From Sphingopyxis sp. BE259 (GTDB lineage Bacteria; Pseudomonadota; Alphaproteobacteria; Sphingomonadales; Sphingomonadaceae), in NCBI RefSeq assembly GCF_031457495.1, contig NZ_JAVDWM010000001.1, positions 3,460,001-3,524,000 on the forward strand: a stretch of 64,000 nucleotides of DNA, in the 5' to 3' direction. Made by a program: the position numbers and the translations under genes. The stretch's first letter is position 1. Every line of letters starts with the position of its first letter. Shown here piece after piece: positions 25,455 through 35,543 of this stretch. The notes under the pieces were generated by a model. The model did not search any database. It was not told where the DNA came from and was given only the letters and a program-made list of their open reading frames with translations.

Positions 25455-25536
25455 CCGTTCGCATCGAGCGAAGTCGAGATGCCTCTCGACCTTGCGCAAC
25501 GCCGACGGGTGTCTCGACTTCGCTCGACACGAACGG
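25455..25536. repeat. Class-2 composite palindrome (ccgttcg...cgaacgg), copy 1
   Basis: Arms 25455-25483 and 25508-25536 share CCGTTCG ends and a GAGCGAAGTCGAG core. The arms differ at two positions, and each difference is compensated inside its own inner stem (GCATC/GATGC left, GTGTC/GACAC right). Two further copies lie at 26277-26356 and 35544-35623. Confidence 0.9.
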
Positions 25537-25552
25537 AGTAAAGGAGCTTGTG

Positions 25553-26260
25553 ATGATCCGCTTGTTGCCCCTGCTCACCCTTCCCGCGCTCGCCGCCTGC
25601 GCACCCGCGACCGAATCGCCGCCGCAGAGCCGCGGCGATCAGCCCACCACCTATCTGGCGCTCGGCACCGAGCCCGGCTGGACGCTCGAAATTACCCCCG
25701 ACCGCCTCAACTATGATGGCGACTATGGCGCGACCAAGATCATGGTGCCGAACCCCGGCGCCAAGCCGTCGCTGAACGGCCGGATTTACGCCACCGACCG
25801 GCTGTCGGTCGTGATCAAACAGGCGCCGTGCAGCGACGGGATGAGCGACCGCCGCTTTGCCGATACGGTGCGCGTGATCGCCGACGGCAAGACGCTGAAC
25901 GGCTGCGGCGGCACAATCCTGCCGCCCGACACGCTGGCGGGATCGAGCTGGACCTTTGTGTCGATCGGCGGGGTCGCGGTAGCAAAGGATCGCCCGACCG
26001 CGTTGCAATTCGACGGCGCGCGGCTGAGCGGCAGCGCAGGGTGCAACCGCTTTTCGGGCGGCTATACGGCCGCGGACGGAACCCTGACCGCCGGGCCATT
26101 GATGGCGACCGAAATGGCGTGTCCGGGTCCGGGCATGACGCAGGAGGCGGCGTTCTTCAAACTGATGGCAGCACCGGTCAGCCTGACCTTTGCCGACGAC
26201 GGGACGTTGATTTTGACCGGGAGCGGCGGGCAGACGGCGGTGCTGCGGCGGGCGATCTAA
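25553..26260 (+). CDS. META-domain lipoprotein
   Basis: A 235-aa lipoprotein (MIRLLPLLTLPALAAC, lipobox LAAC). The first half contains YLALGTEPGWTLEI and CGGTI, typical of a periplasmic membrane-bound domain seen with META (HslJ/YbaY-like) proteins. The second half (about 130-235) is a META domain: LAGSSWTFVSIGGV, GCNRFSGGY and TLILTGSGG. HslJ-type proteins are envelope proteins of unclear role. Start choice: ATG six bases after AAGGAG; a GTG lies directly before. It sits between two class-2 palindromes. Confidence 0.88.
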   Translation: MIRLLPLLTLPALAACAPATESPPQSRGDQPTTYLALGTEPGWTLEITPDRLNYDGDYGATKIMVPNPGAKPSLNGRIYATDRLSVVIKQAPCSDGMSDRRFADTVRVIADGKTLNGCGGTILPPDTLAGSSWTFVSIGGVAVAKDRPTALQFDGARLSGSAGCNRFSGGYTAADGTLTAGPLMATEMACPGPGMTQEAAFFKLMAAPVSLTFADDGTLILTGSGGQTAVLRRAI

Positions 26261-26276
26261 CGGCCACGTCCTAGTT

Positions 26277-26356
26277 CCGTTCGTGTGGAGCGAAGTCGAG
26301 ACACCGGGAAGGCGCGCGCTACCGATGGGTGTCTCGACTTCGCTCGACACGAACGG
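26277..26356. repeat. Class-2 composite palindrome, copy 2
   Basis: Arms 26277-26305 and 26328-26356, reverse complements with one mismatch. Same sequence family as 25455-25536 and 35544-35623. Lies between the META gene and the convergent rmuC. Confidence 0.9.
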
Positions 26357-26371
26357 CTTTATGGGTTTTGC

Positions 26372-27730
26372 TCATTCCCCCGCATCATTCACCGCCGCCG
26401 GGGCCACCGCTGCCAGCTTCGCCAGCGGCCGCGCAGATTGCTCGACCACCGGCAGCGCCGCTATCTCCTTGTCGCCGGTTTCGATGTCGAGCGCCTCGAA
26501 CCGCTTCGCCTGCGTCAGCACCTGCGATTCGAAACTGCCGACGAACGCGTTATACGCCCCGGTCGCCTGATCGAGATTGCGCCCGACCTTGGCGATATGC
26601 GCGCCCATCACCGACATGCGCGCATACAGCTCCTTGCCCAGCGCCGCGATTTCGCGCGCCTGATTGGCGAGCTTTTCCTGCCGCCACACCGCGGCGACGG
26701 TGCGCGCGATCGCGATCAAATTGGTCGGGGTCGCGAGCAGCACCTTGCGCTCGAACGCATAGTCCCAGAGGCCCGCATCTTGATCGAGCGCAGCGGCGAG
26801 GAAATGTTCGCCGGGGACGAACATCACGACAAAATCGGGGGTATCGTCGAACTGGTTCCAATAGGCCTTGGCCCCCAGCGTGTTGACATGCGCCTTCATC
26901 GCCGCGGCGTGCGCGGCCAGATGCAGTGCTTTTTCGCCCTCCTCGACAGCGCCGAACGCATCCTGATACGCGTTGAGCGAGACCTTGGCGTCGATCACCA
27001 GACTTTGTCCGCCCGGCACCTTGACGACGACATCGGGGCGCAGCCGTCCGCCGTCGCCGTCGGTCACGCTGACCTCGGTCTGGAAATCGGCATGTTCGGA
27101 CAGGCCGCAGCTTTCGAGGACGTTCTTGAGCTGCTGCTCGCCCCAGCGCCCGCGCGCCTTGGGGGCATTGCGCAGCGCGTTGACGAGCTTCGCTGCCTCG
27201 CTCGACACCCGTTCATTCTGGGTACGCATCGTTTCGATCTGACCCTGCAACATGCCGAACGCGCTCTGCCGCTCCGTCTCGACCTTCTTCACTTCGGTCT
27301 CGTATTTCTCCAGCCGCTCATGAACGGGTTGCAGCAGCGCCTTCAAATTCTGCCCCGCGGTCGCTTCGCTTTCCTTGAACCGCGCTTCGGCGCGTTCGAG
27401 GAACGCCTTTTGCGCGCCGTCGAGCACCACCTGCCCGACCTCGCGAAATTGCGCCGTCAGCGCCGCCTGCGCGTCCTTCAATTGCGCGATCTGCGCGTCA
27501 TGCGCGGCGTCGCGCGCGCGCTGTTCGCTGAGCAGCGAGGCGAGCTGGATGTCGGCGGCCTTGCGCGCCTCGGCCTCGGCGGCAAGGTCGGTGACCGCAA
27601 TTTTGAACCGCTCCGCCAGCCCGTCGCGCTCGGCCTTGAGCGCGCCCGACTGACGACCGGCGAACAGCCAGCCGATCAGACCGCCAATGGCGAGGGCAAC
27701 AAGGGCGACGAGCAGCGATAGTCCATCCAT
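26372..27730 (-). CDS. rmuC: RmuC family DNA recombination protein
   Basis: A 452-aa protein: N-terminal membrane helix (about 4-24), long coiled coil (about 30-180), then the RmuC domain with RGRWGEQQLKNVLE, LRPDVVVKVPGGQSLVIDAKVSLNAY and FVVMFVPGEHFLAAAL. RmuC limits inversions at short repeats in E. coli; the domain resembles restriction-type nucleases. The arrangement anchors a predicted nuclease domain at the inner membrane. It is 50 bp downstream of the 190-aa membrane protein gene and may be co-transcribed with it. Confidence 0.93.
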   Translation of the reverse strand: MDGLSLLVALVALAIGGLIGWLFAGRQSGALKAERDGLAERFKIAVTDLAAEAEARKAADIQLASLLSEQRARDAAHDAQIAQLKDAQAALTAQFREVGQVVLDGAQKAFLERAEARFKESEATAGQNLKALLQPVHERLEKYETEVKKVETERQSAFGMLQGQIETMRTQNERVSSEAAKLVNALRNAPKARGRWGEQQLKNVLESCGLSEHADFQTEVSVTDGDGGRLRPDVVVKVPGGQSLVIDAKVSLNAYQDAFGAVEEGEKALHLAAHAAAMKAHVNTLGAKAYWNQFDDTPDFVVMFVPGEHFLAAALDQDAGLWDYAFERKVLLATPTNLIAIARTVAAVWRQEKLANQAREIAALGKELYARMSVMGAHIAKVGRNLDQATGAYNAFVGSFESQVLTQAKRFEALDIETGDKEIAALPVVEQSARPLAKLAAVAPAAVNDAGE

Positions 27731-27780
27731 CAGCGGAACATAGGACGAACGCTGCCTATCTGGCTAGTCGGTATTTCTGA

Positions 27781-28353
27781 TCACAGCAGATAGATGACAA
27801 CGTAGCGCAGGATCAGCGCCGCGAGGATCGTGATGCTCCAGCGGCGATCCTTGACGATCATTGCCGCGGCCATCAGCGCGACGAGGACGATCGTCATGAT
27901 CCACGCGATCGGGCGCGCCAGACTGTCCGCGAGGTCGGGCTGCGCCAGGTAAAAGCCGAGCTGGGCGCCGAGCAGCACCAGCAGCAGGCCCAGCACGATG
28001 CACCGGACGCGGAAATAATGGACGTCGAGATTGGCGAAGCCCTCGGGATGCGAGGGAAAGACCAGCCGCGCCGCGAGGAAATAAACCGCGGCAAAGCCCG
28101 CAACCGCCATCAACACTGTGTTCGACACCGTCAGGCTGCCGCGCGCGGTCCATGCCGCGCTCCAGAAGGACAGGAGGTCGAGCATGACGAAGATCGCGAG
28201 CAGCGGGGTGAGCCAGCCGATCGAAAAGTTTTCGCGCTCCGCCTGTGCGGCAAAGCGCACTTCGATCGCGCGGCCGAGCCCGCCAAGCAGCTCGACCATC
28301 GAAAGACCGAGCAGAAGACTGTACAGCGCAAAGATAAATTCGAAATCGCTCAT
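27781..28353 (-). CDS. Polytopic inner membrane protein, unknown function
   Basis: A 190-aa protein with about five predicted membrane helices (for example FIFALYSLLLGLSMVELLGGL at the N-terminus and ITILAALILRYVVIYLL at the C-terminus) and few charged loops. The ATG overlaps the stop of the preceding gene (ATGA), so the two are coupled. Family not recognised. Context: third gene after a copper-chaperone-like lipoprotein and a putative metallopeptidase. Confidence 0.8.
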   Translation of the reverse strand: MSDFEFIFALYSLLLGLSMVELLGGLGRAIEVRFAAQAERENFSIGWLTPLLAIFVMLDLLSFWSAAWTARGSLTVSNTVLMAVAGFAAVYFLAARLVFPSHPEGFANLDVHYFRVRCIVLGLLLVLLGAQLGFYLAQPDLADSLARPIAWIMTIVLVALMAAAMIVKDRRWSITILAALILRYVVIYLL

Positions 28354-28826
28354 GCCGCATTCCATTCGGGCGGCAGGATAGCGCGATAGGCTTCGATCCC
28401 CGGCGCGCCGCCGACGACCATGCCTTGGGTCAGCAGCCAGTAATGGCGGACGATCTCGGCCTGTTGTTCCAGCCCGTAACGATCGAGCAGCCAGCCGGGT
28501 TTCAGGCTGTAGCTATAGATCGCGAACGGGTGGCGCATCAGCACCAGATACCAGCGCCCGCGCGTCTGCGCCTGCCACACATGGACCATTTCGTGGATGA
28601 ACAATCCCTGCAATCGTTGCGACGCGGCGCTGAAATCGTCGCAATAGAGATCGCCGTGCGGATTGAAATGCAGGCTGCCCATCGGCGCCATGACGACACC
28701 GCGCGGCTGGAAAAATATCCATTTGTGGTTGTTTACGCGCACCCGGTCATAAGCGATCGCGTCGCCGAACACCGTTCGGGCGATCGCAATTTCGCCGCTG
28801 GTCAGGGAGCGCGAGGGTCGCGGCAC
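28350..28826 (-). CDS. Putative zinc metallopeptidase-like protein (HEMVH)
   Basis: A 158-aa protein with HEMVHVWQ at 78-85, a zincin-type HExxH, and LEQQAEIVRHYW near 119-130 that could give the third ligand Glu. No signal peptide. It begins at GTG, 6 bp after the upstream stop; no better start is visible. I recall similar proteins labelled vgr-related in sphingomonads, but that label is not informative. A peptidase role is inferred from the motif only. It overlaps the following membrane protein gene by 4 bp. Confidence 0.75.
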   Translation of the reverse strand: MPRPSRSLTSGEIAIARTVFGDAIAYDRVRVNNHKWIFFQPRGVVMAPMGSLHFNPHGDLYCDDFSAASQRLQGLFIHEMVHVWQAQTRGRWYLVLMRHPFAIYSYSLKPGWLLDRYGLEQQAEIVRHYWLLTQGMVVGGAPGIEAYRAILPPEWNAA

Positions 28827-28832
28827 CCGCGC

Positions 28833-29366
28833 TTATTTCTTCGCCGCGTCCGGTGCCGCCTCGCCGCCGCCATGCCCCATCGCGCTATGGTCCATCGCCG
28901 TCTCGCCGCCCGCCGCGGCATCCTCCGCAGGTTTGATCACCATGTCGAACAGGATGCGTTCATTGTTGTTGTTGGTGAACACGAACGCCATCGGCAGTTT
29001 TCCGGCGCGCACCGCGGCGCCGTTGATGCCCCAGATCATCAGATGCTTGCCGCCCTGCTTGAACACCAGTTCGCCCTTGGCCGGAACGTCGGCGCGCGCC
29101 AGCGGCTTCATCGTCACCATGCCGTTTTCGCGCACGCTTTCGTGCATTTCGACGCGCTGGGCGAGGTCGGCGGTCACCGCGACCAGCTGCACCGGCTGCG
29201 GCCCGCCTTCGACCTTGAAATAGCCGACCGCGGGGCGATCATCGGTGACGCCCATCACGATATGGCCGCTGACGACATTGAGCGGCTGCCCCTTGCCCAG
29301 ATTTTCGCCGCATCCGGACAGGGTGAATGCCGTGGCGGCAAGGGCGGCGAGAGCAAGAGGTTTCAT
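28833..29366 (-). CDS. Copper chaperone PCu(A)C family lipoprotein
   Basis: A 177-aa lipoprotein (MKPLALAALAATAFTLSGC, lipobox LSGC) with the PCu(A)C copper-binding pattern: MHESVRENGMVTMKPL, then KHLMIWGI about 20 residues later (His-Met ligands). The C-terminal tail MDHSAMGHGGG adds further His/Met ligands. Family members carry Cu(I) to cytochrome c oxidase in the periplasm. It is the first gene of a minus-strand set with the HEMVH protein and the membrane protein. The start is set at the signal peptide. Confidence 0.9.
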   Translation of the reverse strand: MKPLALAALAATAFTLSGCGENLGKGQPLNVVSGHIVMGVTDDRPAVGYFKVEGGPQPVQLVAVTADLAQRVEMHESVRENGMVTMKPLARADVPAKGELVFKQGGKHLMIWGINGAAVRAGKLPMAFVFTNNNNERILFDMVIKPAEDAAAGGETAMDHSAMGHGGGEAAPDAAKK

Positions 29367-29423
29367 TTTGGGAGGACTCCGTGATGGCGTGTCATTTCCT
29401 GTCCCCGATAAGCCCTCAAAGCC

Positions 29424-29452
29424 CTTGTGCCAAGGATTAGCGCACCTATATC
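29424..29452 (+). promoter_or_regulatory. Candidate heat-shock (sigma-32) promoter of dnaK
   Basis: CTTG at 29424-29427, 17 bases, then CCTATAT at 29445-29451, close to the alphaproteobacterial sigma-32 pattern. The same bases also read as sigma-70 (TTGTGC-16-TATATC). It is about 70 bases before dnaK. Confidence 0.6.
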
Positions 29453-29520
29453 GCGCCCAGAACATCCATATCAGGCGCGCCTTTTCAGGGCGCCGCAGAA
29501 GCAACAAGGACGAGTAACAA

Positions 29521-31428
29521 ATGGCAAAAGTGATCGGGATCGACCTCGGCACCACCAACAGCTGTGTCGCGGTGATGGAAGGCGGCAAGCCCAAGGTTAT
29601 CGAAAATGTCGAAGGCACGCGGACGACCCCGTCGATCGTCGCCTTTGCCAAGGACGGCGAGCGCCTGATCGGCCAGCCGGCCAAGCGCCAGGCGGTGACC
29701 AATCCCGAAAACACCGTGTTCGCGGTAAAGCGCCTGATCGGCCGCCGTTTCGACGATCCGATCACCAAGAAGGACACCGAACTGGTCCCCTACACCATCG
29801 TCAAGGGCACCAACGGCGACGCATGGGTCAAGGCGGGCGGCGAGGATTATTCGCCGTCGCAGATTTCGGCGTTCATCCTGCAGAAGATGAAGGAAACCGC
29901 CGAAGCCTATCTGGGTGAAAAGGTCGAGCAGGCGGTGATCACCGTTCCCGCTTATTTCAACGACGCGCAGCGCCAGGCGACCAAGGACGCCGGCCGCATC
30001 GCCGGCTTGGAAGTGCTGCGCATCATCAACGAGCCGACCGCGGCGGCGCTGGCCTATGGCCTCGACAAGACCGAGAACAAGACGATCGCGGTCTATGACC
30101 TTGGCGGCGGCACCTTCGACATCTCGATCCTTGAGGTGGGCGACGGCGTGTTCGAAGTGAAATCGACCAACGGCGACACATTCCTGGGCGGCGAAGATTT
30201 CGACAGCAAGATTGTCGAATTCCTTGCTGACACCTTCAAGAAGGACGAAGGCATCGACCTGCGCGGTGACAAGCTCGCGCTCCAGCGCCTGAAGGAAGCC
30301 GCCGAAAAGGCGAAGATCGAGCTGTCGTCGGCGGCGACGACCGAGGTCAACCTGCCCTTCATCACCGCCGACGCCAACGGGCCGAAGCATCTGGTCAAGA
30401 CGATCACCCGCTCGGACCTCGAAAAGCTGGTCGAAGAGCTGGTCAAGCGTACCCTCGAACCGTGCAAGAAGGCGATCAAGGACGCCGGCATTTCGGCGAG
30501 CGCGATCGACGAAGTCGTGCTGGTCGGCGGCATGACCCGCATGCCGCGGGTGCGCGAAGTCGTGAAGGATTTCTTTGGCAAGGAACCGCACACCGGCGTG
30601 AACCCCGACGAAGTCGTCGCGATCGGCGCCGCGATCCAGGCCGGCGTGCTGCAGGGCGACGTCAAGGACGTGCTGCTGCTCGACGTGACCCCGCTGTCTC
30701 TGGGTATCGAAACGCTGGGCGGCATCATGACCAAGATGATCGACCGCAACACCACGATCCCGACCAAGAAGTCGCAGGTATATTCGACCGCCGACGACAA
30801 TCAGTCGGCGGTGACGATCCGCGTGTTTCAGGGCGAGCGCGAAATGGCGCAGGACAACAAGATGCTCGGCCAGTTCGACCTGGTCGGCATTCCCCCTGCG
30901 CCGCGCGGCGTGCCGCAGATCGAGGTGACCTTCGACATCGACGCCAACGGCATCGTGTCGGTCCATGCGAAGGACAAGGGCACCGGCAAGGAACAGCAGA
31001 TCAAGATCCAGGCTTCGGGCGGCCTGTCGGATTCGGACATCGACCAGATGGTCAAGGACGCCGAGCAGTTCGCCGAAGAGGACAAGGTGCGCCGCGAGGC
31101 GGCTGAGGCGAAGAACAACGCCGAAAGCCTGATCCACTCGACCGAGCGTCAGCTGGTCGAGCATGGCGACAAGGTTGACGCGGCGCTGAAGGCCGAGATC
31201 GAAGCGGCGGTGGCCGAAGCCAAGACCGCGGTCGAAGGCGGCGACAGCGCGGCGATGACCGAAAAGTCGCAGGCGCTGGCACAGGTCGCGATGAAGTTGG
31301 GCCAGGCGATCTACGAAAAGGAACAGCAGGCGGCCGCAGCCCCCGGCGGTGACGATGCGGGCGAGGCCAAGGCCGACGAAGATGTCGTCGACGCCGAATT
31401 CTCCGAAGTCGAAGACGACAAGAAATAA
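29521..31428 (+). CDS. dnaK: Molecular chaperone DnaK (Hsp70)
   Basis: A 635-aa Hsp70. The N-terminal ATPase domain has [17 protein letters not shown] at 6-22, the phosphate-2 motif [12 protein letters not shown] near 191-202 and the [10 protein letters not shown] adenosine loop. It is followed by linker [12 protein letters not shown], the substrate-binding domain and an acidic tail ending in EVEDDKK. It folds nascent and damaged proteins with DnaJ and GrpE. AAGGA precedes the ATG. dnaJ follows after a 153-bp gap filled by a palindromic repeat, so the two may be partly uncoupled. Confidence 0.99.
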   Translation: MAKVIGIDLGTTNSCVAVMEGGKPKVIENVEGTRTTPSIVAFAKDGERLIGQPAKRQAVTNPENTVFAVKRLIGRRFDDPITKKDTELVPYTIVKGTNGDAWVKAGGEDYSPSQISAFILQKMKETAEAYLGEKVEQAVITVPAYFNDAQRQATKDAGRIAGLEVLRIINEPTAAALAYGLDKTENKTIAVYDLGGGTFDISILEVGDGVFEVKSTNGDTFLGGEDFDSKIVEFLADTFKKDEGIDLRGDKLALQRLKEAAEKAKIELSSAATTEVNLPFITADANGPKHLVKTITRSDLEKLVEELVKRTLEPCKKAIKDAGISASAIDEVVLVGGMTRMPRVREVVKDFFGKEPHTGVNPDEVVAIGAAIQAGVLQGDVKDVLLLDVTPLSLGIETLGGIMTKMIDRNTTIPTKKSQVYSTADDNQSAVTIRVFQGEREMAQDNKMLGQFDLVGIPPAPRGVPQIEVTFDIDANGIVSVHAKDKGTGKEQQIKIQASGGLSDSDIDQMVKDAEQFAEEDKVRREAAEAKNNAESLIHSTERQLVEHGDKVDAALKAEIEAAVAEAKTAVEGGDSAAMTEKSQALAQVAMKLGQAIYEKEQQAAAAPGGDDAGEAKADEDVVDAEFSEVEDDKK

Positions 31429-31443
31429 GCGTTAGGGGCATGT

Positions 31444-31553
31444 CCTTCGAGACGCCATTTCGACAAGCTCAATGGCTCCTCAGGGCGAACAGCGGTTTTT
31501 TCGCCGTTCGCCCTGAGGAGGGACTGAGCGAAGTCGAAGGCCCGTCTCGAAGG
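31444..31553. repeat. Nested palindromic repeat between dnaK and dnaJ
   Basis: Outer arms CCTTCGAGACG (31444-31454) and CGTCTCGAAGG (31543-31553) enclose a perfect 15-bp inner pair, CTCCTCAGGGCGAAC (31476-31490) and GTTCGCCCTGAGGAG (31506-31520). The inner loop has six T. TTCGACAAGCTCA in the left half recurs at 48603-48615. Confidence 0.9.
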
Positions 31554-31581
31554 GCTGCCCCCTCAGGGGCATAAGCGGACC

Positions 31582-32700
31582 ATGAGTCTCGACATCGATT
31601 ATTACGAACTGCTCGAATGCGAGCGCACCGCCGACGAGGCGACGCTGAAGTCCAGTTACCGCAAGCTCGCGATGAAATTTCACCCCGACAAAAATCCGGG
31701 GTGCAAGGACAGCGAAGCGCGGTTCAAGGCGATCAGCGAGGCCTATGATTGCCTGCGCGATCCGCAAAAACGATCGGCCTATGACCGCTTCGGCAAGGAC
31801 GGCGTGCGCGGCGGCGGCGCGGGCGCAGGGGCCGATTTCGGCGACATCGGCGATATTTTCGAATCGATCTTTGGTTCGGCGTTCGGCGGCGGACGCCAGC
31901 AACGCGGTCCGGCGCGCGGCGCCGACCTGCGTTACGACATGGAAATCCGGTTCGAGGACGCCTTCACCGGTTGCAGCCGCGAGATTCAGGTCGATGTCGC
32001 TGCGCGCTGCGACAGCTGCGACGGATCGGGCGCCAAGCCCGGCACCCAGACCAGCCGCTGTTCGACCTGCGCCGGGCATGGCAAGGTGCGCGCGCAGCAG
32101 GGCTTTTTCATGGTCGAGCGCACCTGCCCGGCCTGTCAGGGCGCGGGCGAGGTCATCGCCGACCCGTGCAATAGCTGCCATGGCGAGGGCCGCGTCGATC
32201 GGCGCAAGACGCTGACCGTCAACATTCCCGCCGGGGTCGACGAAGGCACCCGCATCCGCCTGTCGGGCGAGGGCGAGAGCGGCGCGCGCGGCGCGGCGCC
32301 GGGCGACCTCTACATCTTCCTCCACATGGCGCGGCACAAGGTGTTCGAACGCGAAGGAACGACGCTGTTCACCCGCGCCCCGATCAGCTTCACGACCGCG
32401 GCGCTCGGCGGCGAGATCAGCATTCCCGGTCTCGACGGCGCCAAGCACGACATCAATATTCCCGCGGGCATCCAGTCGGGCAAACAACTGCGCCAGCGCG
32501 GCGCCGGGATGCCGGTGCTCAACGGCCGCGGCCATGGCGATCTGGTGATCCAGGTCGACGTCGAAACCCCGACCAAATTGAGCGCCCGGCAAAAGGAACT
32601 GCTCGCCGAATTTCGCGAAACCGAGACCGGCGACGAATGTCCCGCAAGCCAGGGCTTTTTCGGGCGCATCAAGGATATGTGGGACGATCTGACCGATTGA
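31582..32700 (+). CDS. dnaJ: Chaperone protein DnaJ
   Basis: A 372-aa type I J protein: J domain with HPD at 34-36, Gly-rich segment (about 75-105), four CxxCxGxG zinc motifs (CDSCDGSG, CSTCAGHG, CPACQGAG, CNSCHGEG) and C-terminal beta domains. It stimulates DnaK ATPase and delivers substrates. Length and domain order are normal. Start is ATG at 31582. It is the second gene of the dnaK locus, with a palindrome in between that could affect processing of a joint mRNA. Confidence 0.98.
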   Translation: MSLDIDYYELLECERTADEATLKSSYRKLAMKFHPDKNPGCKDSEARFKAISEAYDCLRDPQKRSAYDRFGKDGVRGGGAGAGADFGDIGDIFESIFGSAFGGGRQQRGPARGADLRYDMEIRFEDAFTGCSREIQVDVAARCDSCDGSGAKPGTQTSRCSTCAGHGKVRAQQGFFMVERTCPACQGAGEVIADPCNSCHGEGRVDRRKTLTVNIPAGVDEGTRIRLSGEGESGARGAAPGDLYIFLHMARHKVFEREGTTLFTRAPISFTTAALGGEISIPGLDGAKHDINIPAGIQSGKQLRQRGAGMPVLNGRGHGDLVIQVDVETPTKLSARQKELLAEFRETETGDECPASQGFFGRIKDMWDDLTD

Positions 32701-32777
32701 CCGGCGGCGGGCGGACTTTCTTTTGACCGCTGTCTTGGTTAGCCTTGGCTGCACGCAGCAGCAGAAGGGGTACACCC

Positions 32778-33149
32778 ATGCAACTCGGCGTTTTCTCGCT
32801 CAGCCTCGCGGTGAAGGATCTGGCCGCCTCGCACGCCTTTTATCAAAAGCTCGGTTTCGAGGATCTCGGCGGCAATGCCGAGCATGGCTATCTGATCCTG
32901 AAGAACGGCGCGACCGTCATCGGCCTGTTTCAGGGGATGTTCGAAAAGAATATCCTGACCTTCAACCCCGGCTGGGACGAAAAGGCGCAGAATGTCGATC
33001 CCTTCACCGACGTCCGCGAACTCCAGAAACGGCTCAAGGCGGCGGGGGTCGAACTGACCTCGGAGGCCGACGAGGACGGCAGCGGCCCGGCGAGCATCAC
33101 GCTGGTTGACCCCGACGGCAACGCAATCCTCATCGACCAGCACCGCTAG
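32778..33149 (+). CDS. VOC (glyoxalase/bleomycin resistance) superfamily protein
   Basis: A 123-aa protein with a paired beta-alpha-beta-beta-beta fold pattern: [20 protein letters not shown] at the start and [16 protein letters not shown] at the end, both hallmarks of the VOC fold. Metal ligands are only partly evident. Function cannot be set. The ATG at 32778 is preferred over an upstream frame start. Its TAG overlaps the patatin gene's stop on the other strand (shared CTAG). Confidence 0.85.
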   Translation: MQLGVFSLSLAVKDLAASHAFYQKLGFEDLGGNAEHGYLILKNGATVIGLFQGMFEKNILTFNPGWDEKAQNVDPFTDVRELQKRLKAAGVELTSEADEDGSGPASITLVDPDGNAILIDQHR

Positions 33150-35458
33150 CGGGCAGCCCCGATCTCGCCGCGCAGCTCGGCGATCAACGCCGCGACCTTC
33201 GGCAACCGCCCCTCCTCCTCATCCAATATCGCGTGGAATGCCCGGCGCTTCAACGCCTTCAGCTCGTCAGTCGACAGTCCCTTCTCCCCGCCGACGCTGC
33301 TCGCCACAATATCGATCAGCCGGTCGGCGCCGTGCAGGCGGCCCCAAAGATAATCATTCTCGCGGTACGCGCGGCTGAAAAAGGCGCCGAAGCTGTTGAA
33401 CTCGATCCCCTTCAGCATCGCCGCCGCACCCCCGGTGCGGATCGCGGTGGCGTCGGAGGGCGAGATGCGGTCGATCTTGATCGGGTCGAACTCGTCGAAC
33501 CCCTCCCCTTGCAGCAGCGGCAAGGTCGCGATGTCGTAAAAGGGATAGCCGAGATAGGCGAGCAGCAGCGTCCGCCGGTCGTCCTTGGGCATCGCGCCCA
33601 GCGCGGCGGCGATCAGCGCGTCGGCTTCGCCGTCGATGGCGGTCAGATCGCGCCGCACCGCGACCGCGTCGATCCAGTCGCCCGGTCCGGCATCGGTGGG
33701 CAGGTCGAGACCCGCGAGCGACGCATCGCCCTGCCGGTCGAGATAGAGGCCGAGCGCGGTAAAGATCGCCGTGCGCATCTCCTCACACACCGGATCGCGG
33801 CCGTCGCGCGTCGCCTCGACCGCGGTGTCGAGTTCGCGCGCCAGAAAGCGCAGGCGGCGGATACGAAAGCCCAGGTCGTGGGTGCGGAAAAAGGCGATCG
33901 CATCGCCGCTCGCCCCGGCGCCCTTGCGGCCCGAAATCCGGTCGAGCCCGCGCGCCCGCGCTTCATCCCACAGCGCCCGCCGCCGGTTCGTCTGATGCAC
34001 CTCGCCCTCGGGCGGCAGCAGCCGGTCGATCAGCGACGCCAGTTCCTCGATCACCGCCGACAGCTTGAGATGACCGTAGGGCGCATAGGCAAAGCCAGCG
34101 CGCGCCGCGGCCTGATCCTGCGCCTTGGCGCGCCATTTTTCGAGCCGCGCCACCGTCGGCGTATCGAGAAAGAAGGTGCTGCCGAACAGCGCCGCGACCT
34201 GTTCCTCGACCTCGACCTTCATCGCGTCGACGATATGCTGCATCCGCCGGATGCGCCGCGACATGCCCTCGATCGCCTCGACATTTTCGCGGATCGGTTG
34301 TTCGCGGGGGATTTCGGACAGCGCCCCGAGGATCGTCGGCAGAAAGCCGGGCAGCTGTGCCTCGCCTGCGGCGGCGGGTTTGCCGAAACTGATCGCGCGA
34401 TAATCCGGCTTGGGGTCGATATAGACGAAGCGTCGGTCGATCTCGCGCCGCGCCGGGCGCTGCTTGAGCGCCGCGATGGCGGGGCGGAACGGCGCGTTGG
34501 CGAGCACCGAGCCGTCGATCAGCACGCGGTCGGCGGGATCGAGCTCGGCGGTCGCGGGCAATTGGGTGCGGATGAAGCTGTCGCGGCCCGGCCAGTCAAT
34601 CCGGCGCTTGTCCAGCACCCGGTCGAGTTCGCGCAAGGTAAAGGGCGGGAACGCGCCCGGAAAGCTGGCGGTCGCGCGCGCCGCGGCGGTCAGTCCCGGC
34701 ACATCGTCGAGCCGTGCGCCGGTGCGGCTGTCTTCGCGGAAATGCAGCATCAGCCGATGCTCGTCCTCGGTCACCCGCGCCGGGCTGTTGAGCGCCAGCG
34801 GGACACTGTGTCCGGCAAAATCGGTGACCGACACGAACAGGTCGACCGGCTGGCCACCGGGAACCAGCACCGGCCCACGCGGCCCCTGCTCCATCGCGTC
34901 GAAGGCATCGAGCAGCAGGTTCACGAACGTCTCGCCGCCGAACGGCGGTTCGAACCAGCGCGCGCGCACGAAGCGCGACAGCTTGGCGCGCACCTCGTCC
35001 TGTGCGCCATGCCCAACGGTGCGGTCGATGACATTGCCGCGCTTTTTCATCATCCACCCGGCGATCGGCACCGCCCAGAATTTGGTCGCCGCCGACAAAG
35101 GCCGCGCGTCGGGGTCGATGAGCCGGTCGACGTCGGCGCTGTCAAGCCACAGGTCGGTCAGCGGGTCGAGCGACTGCCCGGTCGCGAGCGCGCGCGCGAG
35201 GAAAATTCCGTTGATCCCGCCCGCGCTGGCACCCGCGACGATGTCGGCAAGGACGCGCAGGCGGACGTTGCTGCGCGCGGCGATCTGCGACAGCAACTCG
35301 CCGTAAATCGCGCCCGACCCTTGTTGGGGGGCGCCGTCATGAAAGGCGCGCGACGCCGCGGCGAGGCGCCAGACTTCCTTGGTGATGCCGTGCATATAGA
35401 CGGCAAGGCTGATGCCGCCGTAGCAAATCAGGGCGAAGCGCAGTTCCTTTTCCCGCAT
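33146..35458 (-). CDS. Patatin-like phospholipase (patatin-related protein, DUF3376-like)
   Basis: A 770-aa protein. It has an oxyanion-type glycine loop ([14 protein letters not shown]), the nucleophile Ser78 in GASAGG and the dyad Asp in [12 protein letters not shown]. These three define a patatin catalytic domain spread over the first ~330 residues. The last ~400 residues are helical with no motif I recognise, as in the large patatin-related family. No signal peptide. It may act on membrane lipids. It is convergent with the VOC gene and overlaps it by 4 bp at the stops. Confidence 0.88.
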   Translation of the reverse strand: MREKELRFALICYGGISLAVYMHGITKEVWRLAAASRAFHDGAPQQGSGAIYGELLSQIAARSNVRLRVLADIVAGASAGGINGIFLARALATGQSLDPLTDLWLDSADVDRLIDPDARPLSAATKFWAVPIAGWMMKKRGNVIDRTVGHGAQDEVRAKLSRFVRARWFEPPFGGETFVNLLLDAFDAMEQGPRGPVLVPGGQPVDLFVSVTDFAGHSVPLALNSPARVTEDEHRLMLHFREDSRTGARLDDVPGLTAAARATASFPGAFPPFTLRELDRVLDKRRIDWPGRDSFIRTQLPATAELDPADRVLIDGSVLANAPFRPAIAALKQRPARREIDRRFVYIDPKPDYRAISFGKPAAAGEAQLPGFLPTILGALSEIPREQPIRENVEAIEGMSRRIRRMQHIVDAMKVEVEEQVAALFGSTFFLDTPTVARLEKWRAKAQDQAAARAGFAYAPYGHLKLSAVIEELASLIDRLLPPEGEVHQTNRRRALWDEARARGLDRISGRKGAGASGDAIAFFRTHDLGFRIRRLRFLARELDTAVEATRDGRDPVCEEMRTAIFTALGLYLDRQGDASLAGLDLPTDAGPGDWIDAVAVRRDLTAIDGEADALIAAALGAMPKDDRRTLLLAYLGYPFYDIATLPLLQGEGFDEFDPIKIDRISPSDATAIRTGGAAAMLKGIEFNSFGAFFSRAYRENDYLWGRLHGADRLIDIVASSVGGEKGLSTDELKALKRRAFHAILDEEEGRLPKVAALIAELRGEIGAAR

Positions 35459-35543
35459 GCGAAAGGGTGTAGCGCGGTTTAGGGTGCGACGTCACCCTCT
35501 CCGCCAGAGGTCTGGCTGGAAGTTAAAGCGTCACCCTCAATTT

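Noticed and set aside
33233..35482. 749-codon plus-strand open frame across the patatin gene
   Set aside because: The minus strand has patatin GASAGG and DG motifs in order; the plus-strand frame has no recognisable domain and an Arg/Gln-rich composition.
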